A stretch of 64,000 nt of DNA from assembly GCF_014195095.1 (NCBI RefSeq), contig NZ_JACIBC010000001.1:124001-188000 (forward strand), in the 5' to 3' direction. Each line of letters starts with the position of its first letter. Position 1 is the first letter of the stretch. The translations under genes were made by a program, and so were the position numbers. The notes beneath the pieces are model-generated. The model made no database searches. It was given only the letters and a program-made list of their open reading frames with translations, and was not told the origin of the DNA. Source of the stretch: Rhizobium sp. BK602. GTDB taxonomy: Bacteria > Pseudomonadota > Alphaproteobacteria > Rhizobiales > Rhizobiaceae. Shown here piece by piece: positions 52,048 to 60,216 of the stretch.

Positions 52048-52629
52048 TCAATGGATATCCCGCGACAGCGGATCACTCAGTCTGAAATCCAGAAACTCCG
52101 CTTCAAAACCCTCGCGCTGCGGCGAGCAGAAGACGGGACCGACCGAGACGTCCTCCAAGGCCGGATCGAACCAGGCGAGCCGGGCCATGCGCCACTCGCT
52201 CATCTTATCGGTGCGGTACTGGATGAACAGCGCATCGCCGTTGCGAGTCACCCGCACGGAGATGGCGTCGAAATCGTGATCGAGGCGAAAGGCGGACCAA
52301 TCGGAATTGCCGTTGGTGACGACGACGCTGAAATGTTTGGCGCCGTCGGTAAACTCGATCCCGCATTTCATCCAGCGCGTGGCGTCATGGCGGACCATCA
52401 GGCCGGCCTGGTCGTAGAGCTCGCGATACTGTCCGACAAAGGTGATCTCGGCGGTGAAGTCGCCGCGGCGCGCCTGGCCGAGGAAGTGGCCGTCGTCGTG
52501 ATGGAAGCCGTAATAGGTTGCCTGCCAGAAATCGGTCTTGTCGCCGGAGCGGACGGACAGGCGGCCGTGGTTCATTTCCCAGACTGGCGGGGGATTGAGC
52601 CAATGCATGTCGTTGATATCGATCGGCAT
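52048..52629 (-). CDS. DUF1349 protein
   Basis: 193-residue protein of family DUF1349, a concanavalin-like beta-sandwich. KTDFWQATYYGFHHDDGHFL and GQYRELYDQAGLMVRHDATRWMKCGIEF are the core strands, and SDWSAFRL and WRMARLAWFD follow. Function is unknown; relatives include carbohydrate-interacting proteins. The frame is open to 52848, but MPIDINDMHW at 52629 with GGAGAGG before it is the right start. It lies 13 bases after the histidine kinase stop, so it is probably the last gene of the petP-petR-kinase run. Confidence 0.9.
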   Translation of the reverse strand: MPIDINDMHWLNPPPVWEMNHGRLSVRSGDKTDFWQATYYGFHHDDGHFLGQARRGDFTAEITFVGQYRELYDQAGLMVRHDATRWMKCGIEFTDGAKHFSVVVTNGNSDWSAFRLDHDFDAISVRVTRNGDALFIQYRTDKMSEWRMARLAWFDPALEDVSVGPVFCSPQREGFEAEFLDFRLSDPLSRDIH

Positions 52630-52642
52630 ACGGCGCCTCTCC

Positions 52643-54022
52643 TCAGGCGGGAATGCGGATGGTGGCGCGCAGGCCGCCGAGTGGGCTGTCGCCGAGCGTG
52701 ACATTGCCGCCATGGCTGCGGGCGATATCACGGGCGATGGCAAGGCCGAGGCCGGTGCCGGACTTGTCGAGATTGCGCGCCTCGTCCAGTCGGAAGAATG
52801 GCTTGAACACGTCCTCGCGGGCATTGGCGGGAATGCCGGGACCGTCATCGTCGAAAATGAGGGTCAGCCATTTCGCGCTGTGCTTGGCTTCGACATGCAG
52901 CGTCCTGGCATAGCGGCGGGCATTCGAGGCGAGGTTCGTCACCAGTCGCGTGAAGGCGTTCGGGCGGACGGAGATTTCGTCGTCGCCATCGATGGAATAG
53001 GTCATGGTCTGGCCGTGCAGCGAGAAATCCTGCTCGACCTTGTCGAGTATATCGCTCAGCCGCAGCTGGCCGACATCCTCTTCCGCCTCGCCGCGGGCGA
53101 AGGCCATATAGCCTTCGAGCATGCTCTGCATGTCCTCGACATCCTCGTTGAGGCCGATGAGATCCGGATTGTCGCCGACAAGGGCGAGCTGCAGCTTGAA
53201 GCGGGTGAGCACGGTGCGCAGATCGTGACTAACGCCGGAAAGCATGGCGGTGCGCTGCTCGATCTGCCGCTCGATGCGCTCGCGCATCAGGATGAAGGCA
53301 AGGCCGGCGCGGCGGACTTCATCGGCACCGCGTGGCGAATAATTCTCCAGCCGCTGGCCCTTGCCGAAGCTTTCGGCCGCCTGCGCCAGCGCCAGGATCG
53401 GCCGGATCTGGCCGCGCAGGAACAGCACGGCGATACCGATCAGCACCAGCGACGTGCCGACCATCCAGAGAATGAAGATATGCGTGTTGGACGCATAGGT
53501 CTGGCTGCGCTTGGCGAAGACGCGCAGCACCTTGTCCGGCAGCTTGATGCGGATTTCGACCAGGCTGGAATTGCCGACCGTATCGACCCAGTAGGGCAGG
53601 TTGATCTGTTCGCGGAGTTCGTCGCTCAGGATGCCATCCAGAATGGAGAAGAACGGTTTCTCCCGCGGCGGCGGCAGTTCTCCGCCCGACTCGATGGAAA
53701 TGCTGAGGTCGAGCTTCTGCCGCGCCATCTGGGTGACTTCGGAATAATCCGGGTCCTGCGGATAGGTCTGGATGATCTCGATGATGGCGGCGATGTCGCG
53801 CACGGTGGCCATCGACAGGCGCTGCGTCACCATCTGCCAGTGACGTTCCATGAAAACGATGGTGACGACACCCTGCAGGATGATCATCGGCAGGATGAAG
53901 ATCAGCAGCGATCGGGCATAGAGACCGGTCGGCAGCCGCCGGCGCAGCCAGCGCGACAGCGGGCGCAGGCCGTTCGAGGGCGTATGCTCCTGATCGCGCC
54001 TGATCGAGTCAAATGTCACCAT
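52643..54022 (-). CDS. Sensor histidine kinase of the PetR-type regulator
   Basis: 459-residue membrane kinase, EnvZ-like. Helices at ~31-53 and ~185-205 bound a periplasmic sensor of ~130 residues, then a HAMP segment. The phospho-accepting His is in SGVSHDLRTVLTRFKLQLAL; NLASNARRYA is the N box, DDDGPGIP the G1 box and GTGLGLAIAR the G2 box. It starts 25 bases after the regulator stop and is probably its partner. The signal is unknown. Confidence 0.93.
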   Translation of the reverse strand: MVTFDSIRRDQEHTPSNGLRPLSRWLRRRLPTGLYARSLLIFILPMIILQGVVTIVFMERHWQMVTQRLSMATVRDIAAIIEIIQTYPQDPDYSEVTQMARQKLDLSISIESGGELPPPREKPFFSILDGILSDELREQINLPYWVDTVGNSSLVEIRIKLPDKVLRVFAKRSQTYASNTHIFILWMVGTSLVLIGIAVLFLRGQIRPILALAQAAESFGKGQRLENYSPRGADEVRRAGLAFILMRERIERQIEQRTAMLSGVSHDLRTVLTRFKLQLALVGDNPDLIGLNEDVEDMQSMLEGYMAFARGEAEEDVGQLRLSDILDKVEQDFSLHGQTMTYSIDGDDEISVRPNAFTRLVTNLASNARRYARTLHVEAKHSAKWLTLIFDDDGPGIPANAREDVFKPFFRLDEARNLDKSGTGLGLAIARDIARSHGGNVTLGDSPLGGLRATIRIPA

Positions 54023-54047
54023 CGCCGCGAACCCCAGGGAACTGACA

Positions 54048-54749
54048 TCAATCTATGCTCAGGCGGTAGCCGATGCCGCGCACCGTCTGCAGCCAGATCG
54101 GATTGGCCGGGTCGTCCTCGATCTTGCGGCGCAGGCGGTTGATCTGCACGTCGATGGTGCGTTCGCCGACCTCGGCGTCGCTGCCGATTAGCTCATGGCG
54201 GGGAATGGTGTCGCCGGCGCGCTTGGCGAAGAGCAGCATGATCTCCTGTTCGCGGTCGGTCAGGCGGATGAGCTCCGAGGCCCGCTTCAGCTCCTTGCGG
54301 GTCAGCGAGAAAGTATAGGGGCCGAACATCACCTGTTCGATCTTCGGCGCATCGGCCGGTGTGTTGCGCCGGAGGATATTGCTGATGCGCAGCACAAGCT
54401 CGCGCGGATCGAAAGGCTTCGGCAGATAGTCGTCGGCACCCGCTTCCAGCCCCGCGATGCGTGCGTCGGCCTCGGCAAGGGCGGTCAGCATGATGATCGG
54501 GATGTTCTTGATGGCGCGCAGGCTCGATGTCAGCGATATGCCGGATTCGCCCGGCATCATCACATCCATGATGATCAGGTCGAAATCGAGACCCTCGAGC
54601 TTGCGGCGGGCCTCGGCGCCATCGGCGGCGGCCGTCACCCGGAAACCTTTTTCCATCAGATAGCGGTTGAGCAAGGCGCGGATGCGGGTATCGTCATCCA
54701 CGACCAGGAGGTGAGCGGCATCGTCCGAAATTATTGTCTTTGTCGTCAT
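54048..54749 (-). CDS. petR: OmpR-family response regulator, PetR-type
   Basis: 233 residues. A receiver domain with acidic DDD at 18-20, phospho-acceptor Asp62 in LIIMDVMMPGE, and Lys of KPFDPREL near 112. A winged-helix DNA-binding domain follows, with RTIDVQINRLRRKIEDDP and TVRGIGYRL. The gene follows a MarR gene exactly as petR follows petP in Rhodobacter, where the pair controls the bc1 genes. The symbol is based on that pairing. The gap to the kinase is 25 bases. Confidence 0.88.
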   Translation of the reverse strand: MTTKTIISDDAAHLLVVDDDTRIRALLNRYLMEKGFRVTAAADGAEARRKLEGLDFDLIIMDVMMPGESGISLTSSLRAIKNIPIIMLTALAEADARIAGLEAGADDYLPKPFDPRELVLRISNILRRNTPADAPKIEQVMFGPYTFSLTRKELKRASELIRLTDREQEIMLLFAKRAGDTIPRHELIGSDAEVGERTIDVQINRLRRKIEDDPANPIWLQTVRGIGYRLSID

Positions 54750-54837
54750 TCAATCCGTCTCGTTCTTGTTCCGTCTATCCGATCGAGATGATCCCGTGCC
54801 AAATCCGTATGGGCATTTTCCGATACGAAATCACATC

Positions 54838-55302
54838 TCAGTCCTGCATTCCCCTCAGGAACCGTTTGACGCTTTCGCGCGTCGCCTCGGAGGCACCTTC
54901 GAATGCCCGTTCAATACGGCGCGATTGCGGCTCGGCCAGCGCCAGGGCCAGATCGCGGCCGGCCTGGGTCGGATAAAGCTTGCGCTGTCGACGATCCTCG
55001 GGCCCGGCCACCTGACGAATATAACCTGAATCGATCAATTGTTTGAGAACCCTGGCCAAACTCTGCTTGGTGATCTTCAATGTTTCCAAAAGGTCCGCAA
55101 CCGTCATGCCGGGTTCGCGGTTAACGAAATGGACGACGCGGTGATGCGCGCGCCCGAAGCCGCTCTTGTCCAGGATCTGGTCCGGATCGGAGACGAAGTC
55201 GCGATAGGCAAAGAAAAGCAGCTCGATGATCTCGAAATCGATGATCCCGACATTCCCCATCGGCGTTGCCAGCAAGTCCGGTTTCGCCGCTTTATGGTTC
55301 AT
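54838..55302 (-). CDS. petP: MarR-family regulator, PetP-type
   Basis: 154-residue winged-helix repressor/activator. VADLLETLKITKQSLARVLKQLIDSGYIRQVAGPEDRRQRKLYPTQAG carries the recognition helix and wing, with the acidic-basic PEDRRQRK turn. The neighbouring OmpR-type regulator makes the petP-petR pair known in Rhodobacter. I start at ATG 55302, with AAGGTGA 8 bases before it; a GTG at 55314 would bury that site. The petABC genes are about 27 kb away in this window. Confidence 0.85.
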   Translation of the reverse strand: MNHKAAKPDLLATPMGNVGIIDFEIIELLFFAYRDFVSDPDQILDKSGFGRAHHRVVHFVNREPGMTVADLLETLKITKQSLARVLKQLIDSGYIRQVAGPEDRRQRKLYPTQAGRDLALALAEPQSRRIERAFEGASEATRESVKRFLRGMQD

Positions 55303-55811
55303 CTGTCGTGTCACCTTGGCATTTCCTTTCCTATTTTGGGCCAGTGGGAAACCCGTGCCGAGAATATGTCAGCCTCATTGACATATCCTGTGTCGTGACA
55401 AGTTTCCATCGATCCTGAATGGCCCCACGGATCGCCATCATCTGCAAATTAGGCCGGGCCTGGCGAAACTCCAGCGTGTTTCGAATTTTCCCCCCTGTTT
55501 TGTGGAGGAGGCGAAACAGCGACAATAAGCGACAATCGCAGCGTTGGGTATGATGGATTGGGTCTGCTTCATTGGTGGTCGAGCGACAGGGATATCGAAT
55601 ACCGGTGGCAAGCAAAGCTGCCCGGCGCCAGGTTGACGCCTGCGTCGTGGCGAGCACGCCACGAAAGCTCATGGTATCGTCCATCAGCAAAAGCGATGAA
55701 CGCTTACGAAGGAACGTCCATCGGTTGTCATGTCCAGGAAGCAGTTTCCGGAATGAGCGACAAGGCCGGATGCGGACGGCACATCCGGCCTTGTCGGTCC
55801 ATTGTCCTGTC
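55303..55811. other. Long intergenic region upstream of petP, one large hairpin
   Basis: 509 bases without a supported gene. The reading frames on both strands overlap and have neither ribosome binding site nor family signature. The petP promoter should lie in the first 150 bases. The only strong structure is a 15-bp hairpin at 55758-55796, next to the end of the gene at 55812. Confidence 0.5.
55758..55796. terminator. Perfect 15-bp hairpin, possible terminator without T run
   Basis: CGACAAGGCCGGATG (55758-55772) pairs without mismatch with CATCCGGCCTTGTCG (55782-55796) around a 9-base loop. It lies 15 bases past the stop of the minus-strand gene at 55812. No T run follows on either strand, so it is not a normal intrinsic terminator. 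Confidence 0.45.
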
Positions 55812-56072
55812 TTACTTGCGGCCGAGCACCGCGCCGACGATGGCCGAGAGCACGCCGCCGGCGACCAGCGAGGAAAGGCCCTGCGCAATATAGCCGGTGA
55901 GAGCTTCGCTGCCGATCAGGTTGAGGAGGAGGCCGCCGCCGAGACCGCCGATCGCGCCGGCGATCGTTCTGGCGACAAGATTGATCCCTTCCTGCTTCAG
56001 GACGGCGCTGGCTCCGTTACCGCCGATAGCGCCAGCAACCAGCTGCGTGATGATAGGCCCCAAACTTTCCAT
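55812..56072 (-). CDS. Small glycine-rich membrane protein, 86 residues
   Basis: Hydrophobic protein with two Gly/Ala-rich helices (ARTIAGAIGGLGGGLLLNLIG and LSSLVAGGVLSAIVGAVLG). There is no signal peptide. The sequence resembles other small Gly-rich membrane proteins of rhizobia but I do not know a function. AAGGG lies 5 bases before the ATG and there is a stop-free frame with no overlap. Confidence 0.75.
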   Translation of the reverse strand: MESLGPIITQLVAGAIGGNGASAVLKQEGINLVARTIAGAIGGLGGGLLLNLIGSEALTGYIAQGLSSLVAGGVLSAIVGAVLGRK

Positions 56073-56318
56073 GATTACCCTTCTCCCGTTGTTCCGGAAG
56101 CCATTTCCGGATGCCGTCGCGCCGCGTCCCGGATCAAGCCTCGGGAGTGGCGGTAATCCTCAGTCATATAAGAATTACATCATGCACCGGTCGGTGGAAA
56201 TAGAAAGGCAACTCCAACGGGAGATTTCTTCGATAAATCAGGGGAAAAGCTGCCTGAGCGGGCAGGCGGCCACCCGGCCGCTTGCGATTTTGACCTATTG
56301 CTGCCGTTGAGGCGCGAA

Positions 56319-56957
56319 TCACTGGTAGACATAGACGATGCGACGGGTCTCCGGATCGACCAGGACCGGCTGCCTATTCACCTCGACGTAGCTGTATCGA
56401 TAGTCCGGTATGCGATGAACCGTCACACTCTGCGGAAGCGTGGCGCCGATCACGACATTGCCCCGCAGCCGAACGGTTTCGGCCGGGTTCTCGGCAATAT
56501 AGGTCTGGACCTCGCTTGGCGGCGTGATCGCCACGACATTGCCGTTGTCCTGATCGACGGGGCCGATCAATTCGTCATCCGGGCCGGGCTGCGCCGTCTG
56601 GACGCTTCCGGTTTGTACGGGGTCGGTCTGCTGATAGGAGATCACGGGTATGCCGAGATCATCCCGGTGCTGTTCCACGACCAGCATATTGCCGTTCTGC
56701 TCGACATTCAGATATTGCGCGTAGACCCAGCCGCGCATGCCGTTGACGTCGACGCGGCACCAGCGGCTGCCTTCGATGCAGCCATCCAGGGTAGCTTCGG
56801 AGCCGCGGGTCGCCATGCCGATGGTCGGATATTCCTGGCCGGGGCCGGAGCGAACTTCCATGTCCGTGGCGGTGGTCGCGGACATTTCGGCCTGCGCCAA
56901 TCCGGCGCTGCCGACGAGAACGAGGCTGGCCAGCAGCAGGTTTTTCTTCAAGGGCAT
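56319..56957 (-). CDS. Exported SH3b plus DUF1236 protein
   Basis: 212 residues. Signal peptide MPLKKNLLLASLVLVGSAGLAQA, an SH3b domain (TTATDMEVRSGPGQEYPTIG to MRGWVYAQYL, residues ~27-85), a Gln/Pro-rich linker, and DUF1236 (ETVRLRGNVVIGATLPQSVTVHRIPDYRYSYVEVNRQPVLVDPETRRIVYV). Such proteins are exported envelope factors of rhizobia, probably binding peptidoglycan through SH3b. AAAGGAGA lies 6 bases before ATG 56957; the longer frame is not supported. Confidence 0.87.
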   Translation of the reverse strand: MPLKKNLLLASLVLVGSAGLAQAEMSATTATDMEVRSGPGQEYPTIGMATRGSEATLDGCIEGSRWCRVDVNGMRGWVYAQYLNVEQNGNMLVVEQHRDDLGIPVISYQQTDPVQTGSVQTAQPGPDDELIGPVDQDNGNVVAITPPSEVQTYIAENPAETVRLRGNVVIGATLPQSVTVHRIPDYRYSYVEVNRQPVLVDPETRRIVYVYQ

Positions 56958-57238
56958 AGGCTTTCTCCTTTGCAATGGGAGCTTGAATGTCAAACGCCCC
57001 GAATGCTTGAGTGTTCCGCTGGTGGCCGTGACCGCCCATGTGCCGTTGGAGGGAAATCTCGTAACAGGCTGTTTTATTGTCTCTTTTAGAAAAATTTGTG
57101 GAGTTTGGTCCGATCCGGACGATCGTCCGAATTGGCGACAAGCGTTCGCCGGCGGCGCCATTTTCCGGGCGAGGGGCTGTTTTACCGGGTGTTTGTGATT
57201 ATACCGGCAGCACGGATATCAAACAGACGAGGCGCTTC

Positions 57239-57883
57239 ATGGGCATGCTCCAGGCCGGCATCATTCCGGTGACACCTTTCGAACAGAACTGCACCATCCT
57301 GTTCGACCCGGAGACGAAGGAAGGAGTGGTGGTCGATCCTGGCGGCGATGTCGATATCATCCTGCAGACCGTGCGCGAGAACGGGATCACCCTGAAGGCG
57401 ATCTGGCTGACGCATGGTCATATCGATCATGCCGGCGGCGCCGACGAATTGCGCGCCGCACTGGGGCTGGAGGTGATCGGGCCGCATGAGGATGATTTGC
57501 CGCTGCTGCAGGACATCGAAGGCAAGGCCAAGATGTTCGGCATAGAGGGCGTGCGCAACGTCGTGCCGGATCGCTTCCTGAAGGATGGCGACAAGGTTTC
57601 CTTCGGCGATCATGAATTCGAGGTTTTCCATTGCCCCGGTCATGCGCCGGGTCACGTCATCTATTTTAATAAGGCGCAGAAATTCGCGCATGTGGGCGAC
57701 GTGCTGTTTCAGGGTTCGATCGGCCGTACCGATCTGCCGGGCGGCAATCATCAGCAATTGCTGGATTCGATCCGCGACAAGGTGTTCCCGCTGGGTGACG
57801 ATGTCGGCTTCATCTGTGGGCATGGTCCGGGCGGCCAGATCGGCGAGGAGCGCCGGACAAACCCGTTCCTGCGCGGTCTCTGA
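57239..57883 (+). CDS. Metallo-beta-lactamase-fold hydrolase (glyoxalase II-like)
   Basis: 214-residue hydrolase. THGHIDHAGG near residue 59 is the HxHxDH metal motif, FEVFHCPGHAPGHVIYF gives the next His, FAHVGDVLFQGSIGRTDL the bridging Asp, and FICGHGPGGQIG the last His. The family includes hydroxyacylglutathione hydrolases and RNases; the short form here fits the YcbL-type. I start at 57239, after GAGGCG; the frame upstream is not homologous. It has a strong bidirectional terminator after the stop. Confidence 0.92.
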   Translation: MGMLQAGIIPVTPFEQNCTILFDPETKEGVVVDPGGDVDIILQTVRENGITLKAIWLTHGHIDHAGGADELRAALGLEVIGPHEDDLPLLQDIEGKAKMFGIEGVRNVVPDRFLKDGDKVSFGDHEFEVFHCPGHAPGHVIYFNKAQKFAHVGDVLFQGSIGRTDLPGGNHQQLLDSIRDKVFPLGDDVGFICGHGPGGQIGEERRTNPFLRGL

Positions 57884-57889
57884 AAACAC

Positions 57890-57919
57890 AAAAAGCGCCG
57901 CGATTTCGCGGCGCTTTTT
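57890..57919. terminator. Perfect bidirectional terminator
   Basis: AAAAAGCGCCGCG (57890-57902), loop ATTT, CGCGGCGCTTTTT (57907-57919): 13 perfect pairs with T runs in both directions, between the hydrolase and the convergent BA14K gene. Confidence 0.93.
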
Positions 57920-57942
57920 CATGATGTCAATCCGTTCGGCGA

Positions 57943-58368
57943 TCAGTCGGCCGTGCAGAAGTGGCGCATGCCGTCATAGCCGACATAGGTGCCGCTGCGG
58001 CCGTCGAAGCTTCTGTAGCGATCGTAGCAGTAGCGCATCCACTGCGACGACCAGGGGCGCAGGCCGGCGGACGGCGGTGCATAATAGCTGACATCGCGCT
58101 CGACATAGACGCGGCGCGGCGGCGCGCGATAATAATAGGCCGGGGGCGGTGCATAGTCGGGATCGACATAGACCGGCTCTGGTTCGACATAGCGCGGCTG
58201 GTTGGCGATGGCGGAGCCGACGATCAGGCCGGTTGCGAGCCCTGCGGCGCCGAGCGCCCAGCCATCGCGGCGATGCCAGCGATCGTCGGCTGAAGCTGTG
58301 GAGATGGAGGTCAGCGTCAGAGCTGCCGCCATGGTGGACATCAGGAGGGTTTTGCCGAGCGCGTTCAT
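57943..58368 (-). CDS. BA14K family protein
   Basis: 141-residue exported protein. Signal peptide MNALGKTLLMSTMAAALTLTSISTASA, a glycine/alanine membrane-like stretch, a Pro/Tyr-rich middle (VYVDPDYAPPPAYYYRAPP), and the BA14K motif WMRYCYDRYRSFDGRSGTYVGYDGMRHFC at the end, with two Cys. The Brucella relative is an immunoreactive lectin-like protein. GAGGA lies 7 bases before ATG 58368. Confidence 0.9.
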   Translation of the reverse strand: MNALGKTLLMSTMAAALTLTSISTASADDRWHRRDGWALGAAGLATGLIVGSAIANQPRYVEPEPVYVDPDYAPPPAYYYRAPPRRVYVERDVSYYAPPSAGLRPWSSQWMRYCYDRYRSFDGRSGTYVGYDGMRHFCTAD

Positions 58369-58461
58369 TGGTCTATCCTCTGAGGGAATCGGGAAGATCA
58401 TGTTCCCGATCTTGCGTTAGGGGTAGACTAGACACGGCAAGCTGAATGCAGACTGAATGAC

Positions 58462-58483
58462 AAAACCCGGCATCTCTGCCGGG
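58462..58483 (-). terminator. Intrinsic terminator of cspA
   Basis: On the minus strand CCCGGCA pairs with TGCCGGG around GAGA, followed by TTTTG. Plus-strand arms are 58466-58472 and 58477-58483. Confidence 0.8.
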
Positions 58484-58514
58484 CCTCAACTCGAAAGATA
58501 GCCTCTAAGTGCTC

Positions 58515-58730
58515 TCAGCCGGCAATCTGCAGATTGACGGCCTTCGGTCCCTTGCCGCGGCGATCCGGTTCCGTGTCGAAGCTTACCTTCTGGTTTTCCG
58601 ACAATCCTGCCAGACCAGAAGCCTGTACTGCGGAAATATGCACAAAGATGTCCGCGCCACCCTTGTCCGGTTTGATAAAACCGAAGCCCTTATCGGTATT
58701 GAAAAACTTTACAGTGCCAGTCTCGGCCAT
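58515..58730 (-). CDS. cspA: Cold-shock protein CspA family
   Basis: 71-residue cold-shock protein, an OB-fold single-stranded RNA/DNA binder. KGFGFIKPD (residues 14-22, RNP1) and DIFVHISAV (28-36, RNP2) are intact. AAAAGG is 6 bases before the ATG. The 495-base region upstream probably includes a long untranslated leader, as is usual for this family, though I cannot mark its start. Confidence 0.95.
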   Translation of the reverse strand: MAETGTVKFFNTDKGFGFIKPDKGGADIFVHISAVQASGLAGLSENQKVSFDTEPDRRGKGPKAVNLQIAG

Positions 58731-59226
58731 GCGTCAGGTCCTTTTCTCTCTGCCCACCATCCACAAGGGCAGCATTACGTGTATTGCCCTTGCGGGCGCT
58801 TGCAGGCAGTTGTCGCAATTTAAAGGAAAAGGTCCCTATACCTCGGCGTGGTCATGAAGTGATATCCGCGTATCGTTCCCCAACCAGGCTGACCGGAATA
58901 TTAGCGTTCCCGGCGCGCAATTTCTTAGGACTTCCCATGCTCTAAAAATGCCCGAACACCGTTGAGAGTGCTGTGTTTATTGGGAATTGGCAAGCAAAAG
59001 TTTTCTAACGTCCAAAAAGGGGCTTATTGCCGTAATGCAACCCTGCTAAAGCGATTCGCAAATTTTCCCTCGCGGCCACGAATTTCTAAGGTTTTTGTAT
59101 CGTTTGCGATATAAATTTGACGAGATTTTCCCAAATAGGATCTGAAAAATCCGTTTTTTCGAGCATTCGAAAAAATTTCAGCGATCGCCGTCTGAAACAG
59201 CCATAGCGAGTAATTTTACCGGTTTT
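58731..59226. other. AT-rich intergenic region and cspA leader
   Basis: 496 bases between the EamA gene and cspA, both on the minus strand. It is clearly AT-richer than the rest of the window, especially 58970-59225. The cspA leader and promoter should occupy its lower-numbered part, where GCCC-GCAA-GGGC type short hairpins occur. A 9-bp AT hairpin is at 59154-59175. No gene is supported. Confidence 0.5.
59154..59175. repeat. AT-rich palindrome
   Basis: TTTTTTCGA (59154-59162) and TCGAAAAAA (59167-59175) pair fully around GCAT. It lies just past the EamA gene end and could help to end its transcription, or act as a protein site. Confidence 0.35.
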
Positions 59227-60117
59227 TTACGCGGTGACGCTGCGCCGGCGCGTCAGTTCGGGCACCAGCTCCACAGCGAGCATGGCGGTGAACATCAGAG
59301 TGCAGCCGATATAGCCAAGCGGTCCCATGGTTTCACCGAGTAGCAACGCCCCGAGAGATGCACCGAACAGAGCCTCTGACGAGAGGAAGATCGCGGCTTG
59401 CGGCGCGGTCGTATAGCGCTGGCCGATCACCTGCAGCGCAAAGGCGAGGCCGGAGGAGAATATGCCGACATAGAGGATCTCGCCGAGCGCCGCGCGGATA
59501 GCGGCGATGCTGATCGGCTCGAAAATTACCGCGACGGCCAGAGTCAGAATGGCGGTAACCGCAAATTGCGTGGCGGAAATGCCGAGCGGCCGGCCGGTTT
59601 CACCGACCGACGCGCCGGCGAGCGTAATTTGAGCCGCCCAGAAGAGGGCGCAGACGACCGTCAGCATGTCGCCGATCGTCAAGTGCGCCAGCGAGCCGCC
59701 GGACAGAAGGTAGATGCCGCTCAGCGCCATCAGCGCCGCGGGCCAGATCACCCAATGCGGCTGGCGACGAAAGAAGACGACGGCGATCAGCGGTACGAAG
59801 ACGACATAGAGGCCGGTGATGAAGCTCGAATTGGTGACGGTCGTCGTCAGGAGCCCGATCTGCTGCGTCGCCGCGCCGCCGAAGAGCGCCAGGCCGATGA
59901 GCAGAAAGGAGAGCCGGTTACGACGCGTCAGAGGCCTTTCGACCTTGCGGTTTTCCATCCAGACGAAGGGCAGGACGACGATGGTGGCGACGGTAAAGCG
60001 CAGGCCGATGAACCAGAATGGTGCGATCGCCTTCATCGCCGTCGATTGCGCGACGAAGCCGCCGCCCCAGATGGCGGCAGCCAGCAACAATACCAAATTC
60101 GCCTGTATGCGAGTCAT
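59227..60117 (-). CDS. EamA/DMT-family transporter
   Basis: 296-residue permease with ten helices in two EamA repeats (LLLAAAIWGGGFVAQSTAM in the first, and a GIYLLSGGSL...IGDMLTVVCALFWAAQIT start of the second). Members export amino acids, purines or other metabolites; the cargo is unknown. I start at ATG 60117, preceded by AGGATGCAG; ATG 60123 is possible. It is monocistronic. Confidence 0.9.
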   Translation of the reverse strand: MTRIQANLVLLLAAAIWGGGFVAQSTAMKAIAPFWFIGLRFTVATIVVLPFVWMENRKVERPLTRRNRLSFLLIGLALFGGAATQQIGLLTTTVTNSSFITGLYVVFVPLIAVVFFRRQPHWVIWPAALMALSGIYLLSGGSLAHLTIGDMLTVVCALFWAAQITLAGASVGETGRPLGISATQFAVTAILTLAVAVIFEPISIAAIRAALGEILYVGIFSSGLAFALQVIGQRYTTAPQAAIFLSSEALFGASLGALLLGETMGPLGYIGCTLMFTAMLAVELVPELTRRRSVTA

Positions 60118-60216
60118 CTGCATCCTGCGGGTGGGGGAGAAAAGGAGGGCGACCGTTAGCAGCTGCCTTTTGCCGGGGCAAGGGCGAAACCTGCTGTGAG
60201 GCGCCCGATCCCGCCG

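Noticed and set aside
55331..55888. Several 70-190 codon frames on both strands of the region before petP
   Set aside because: They overlap each other, cross the end of the supported gene at 55812, and show neither ribosome binding sites nor domains.
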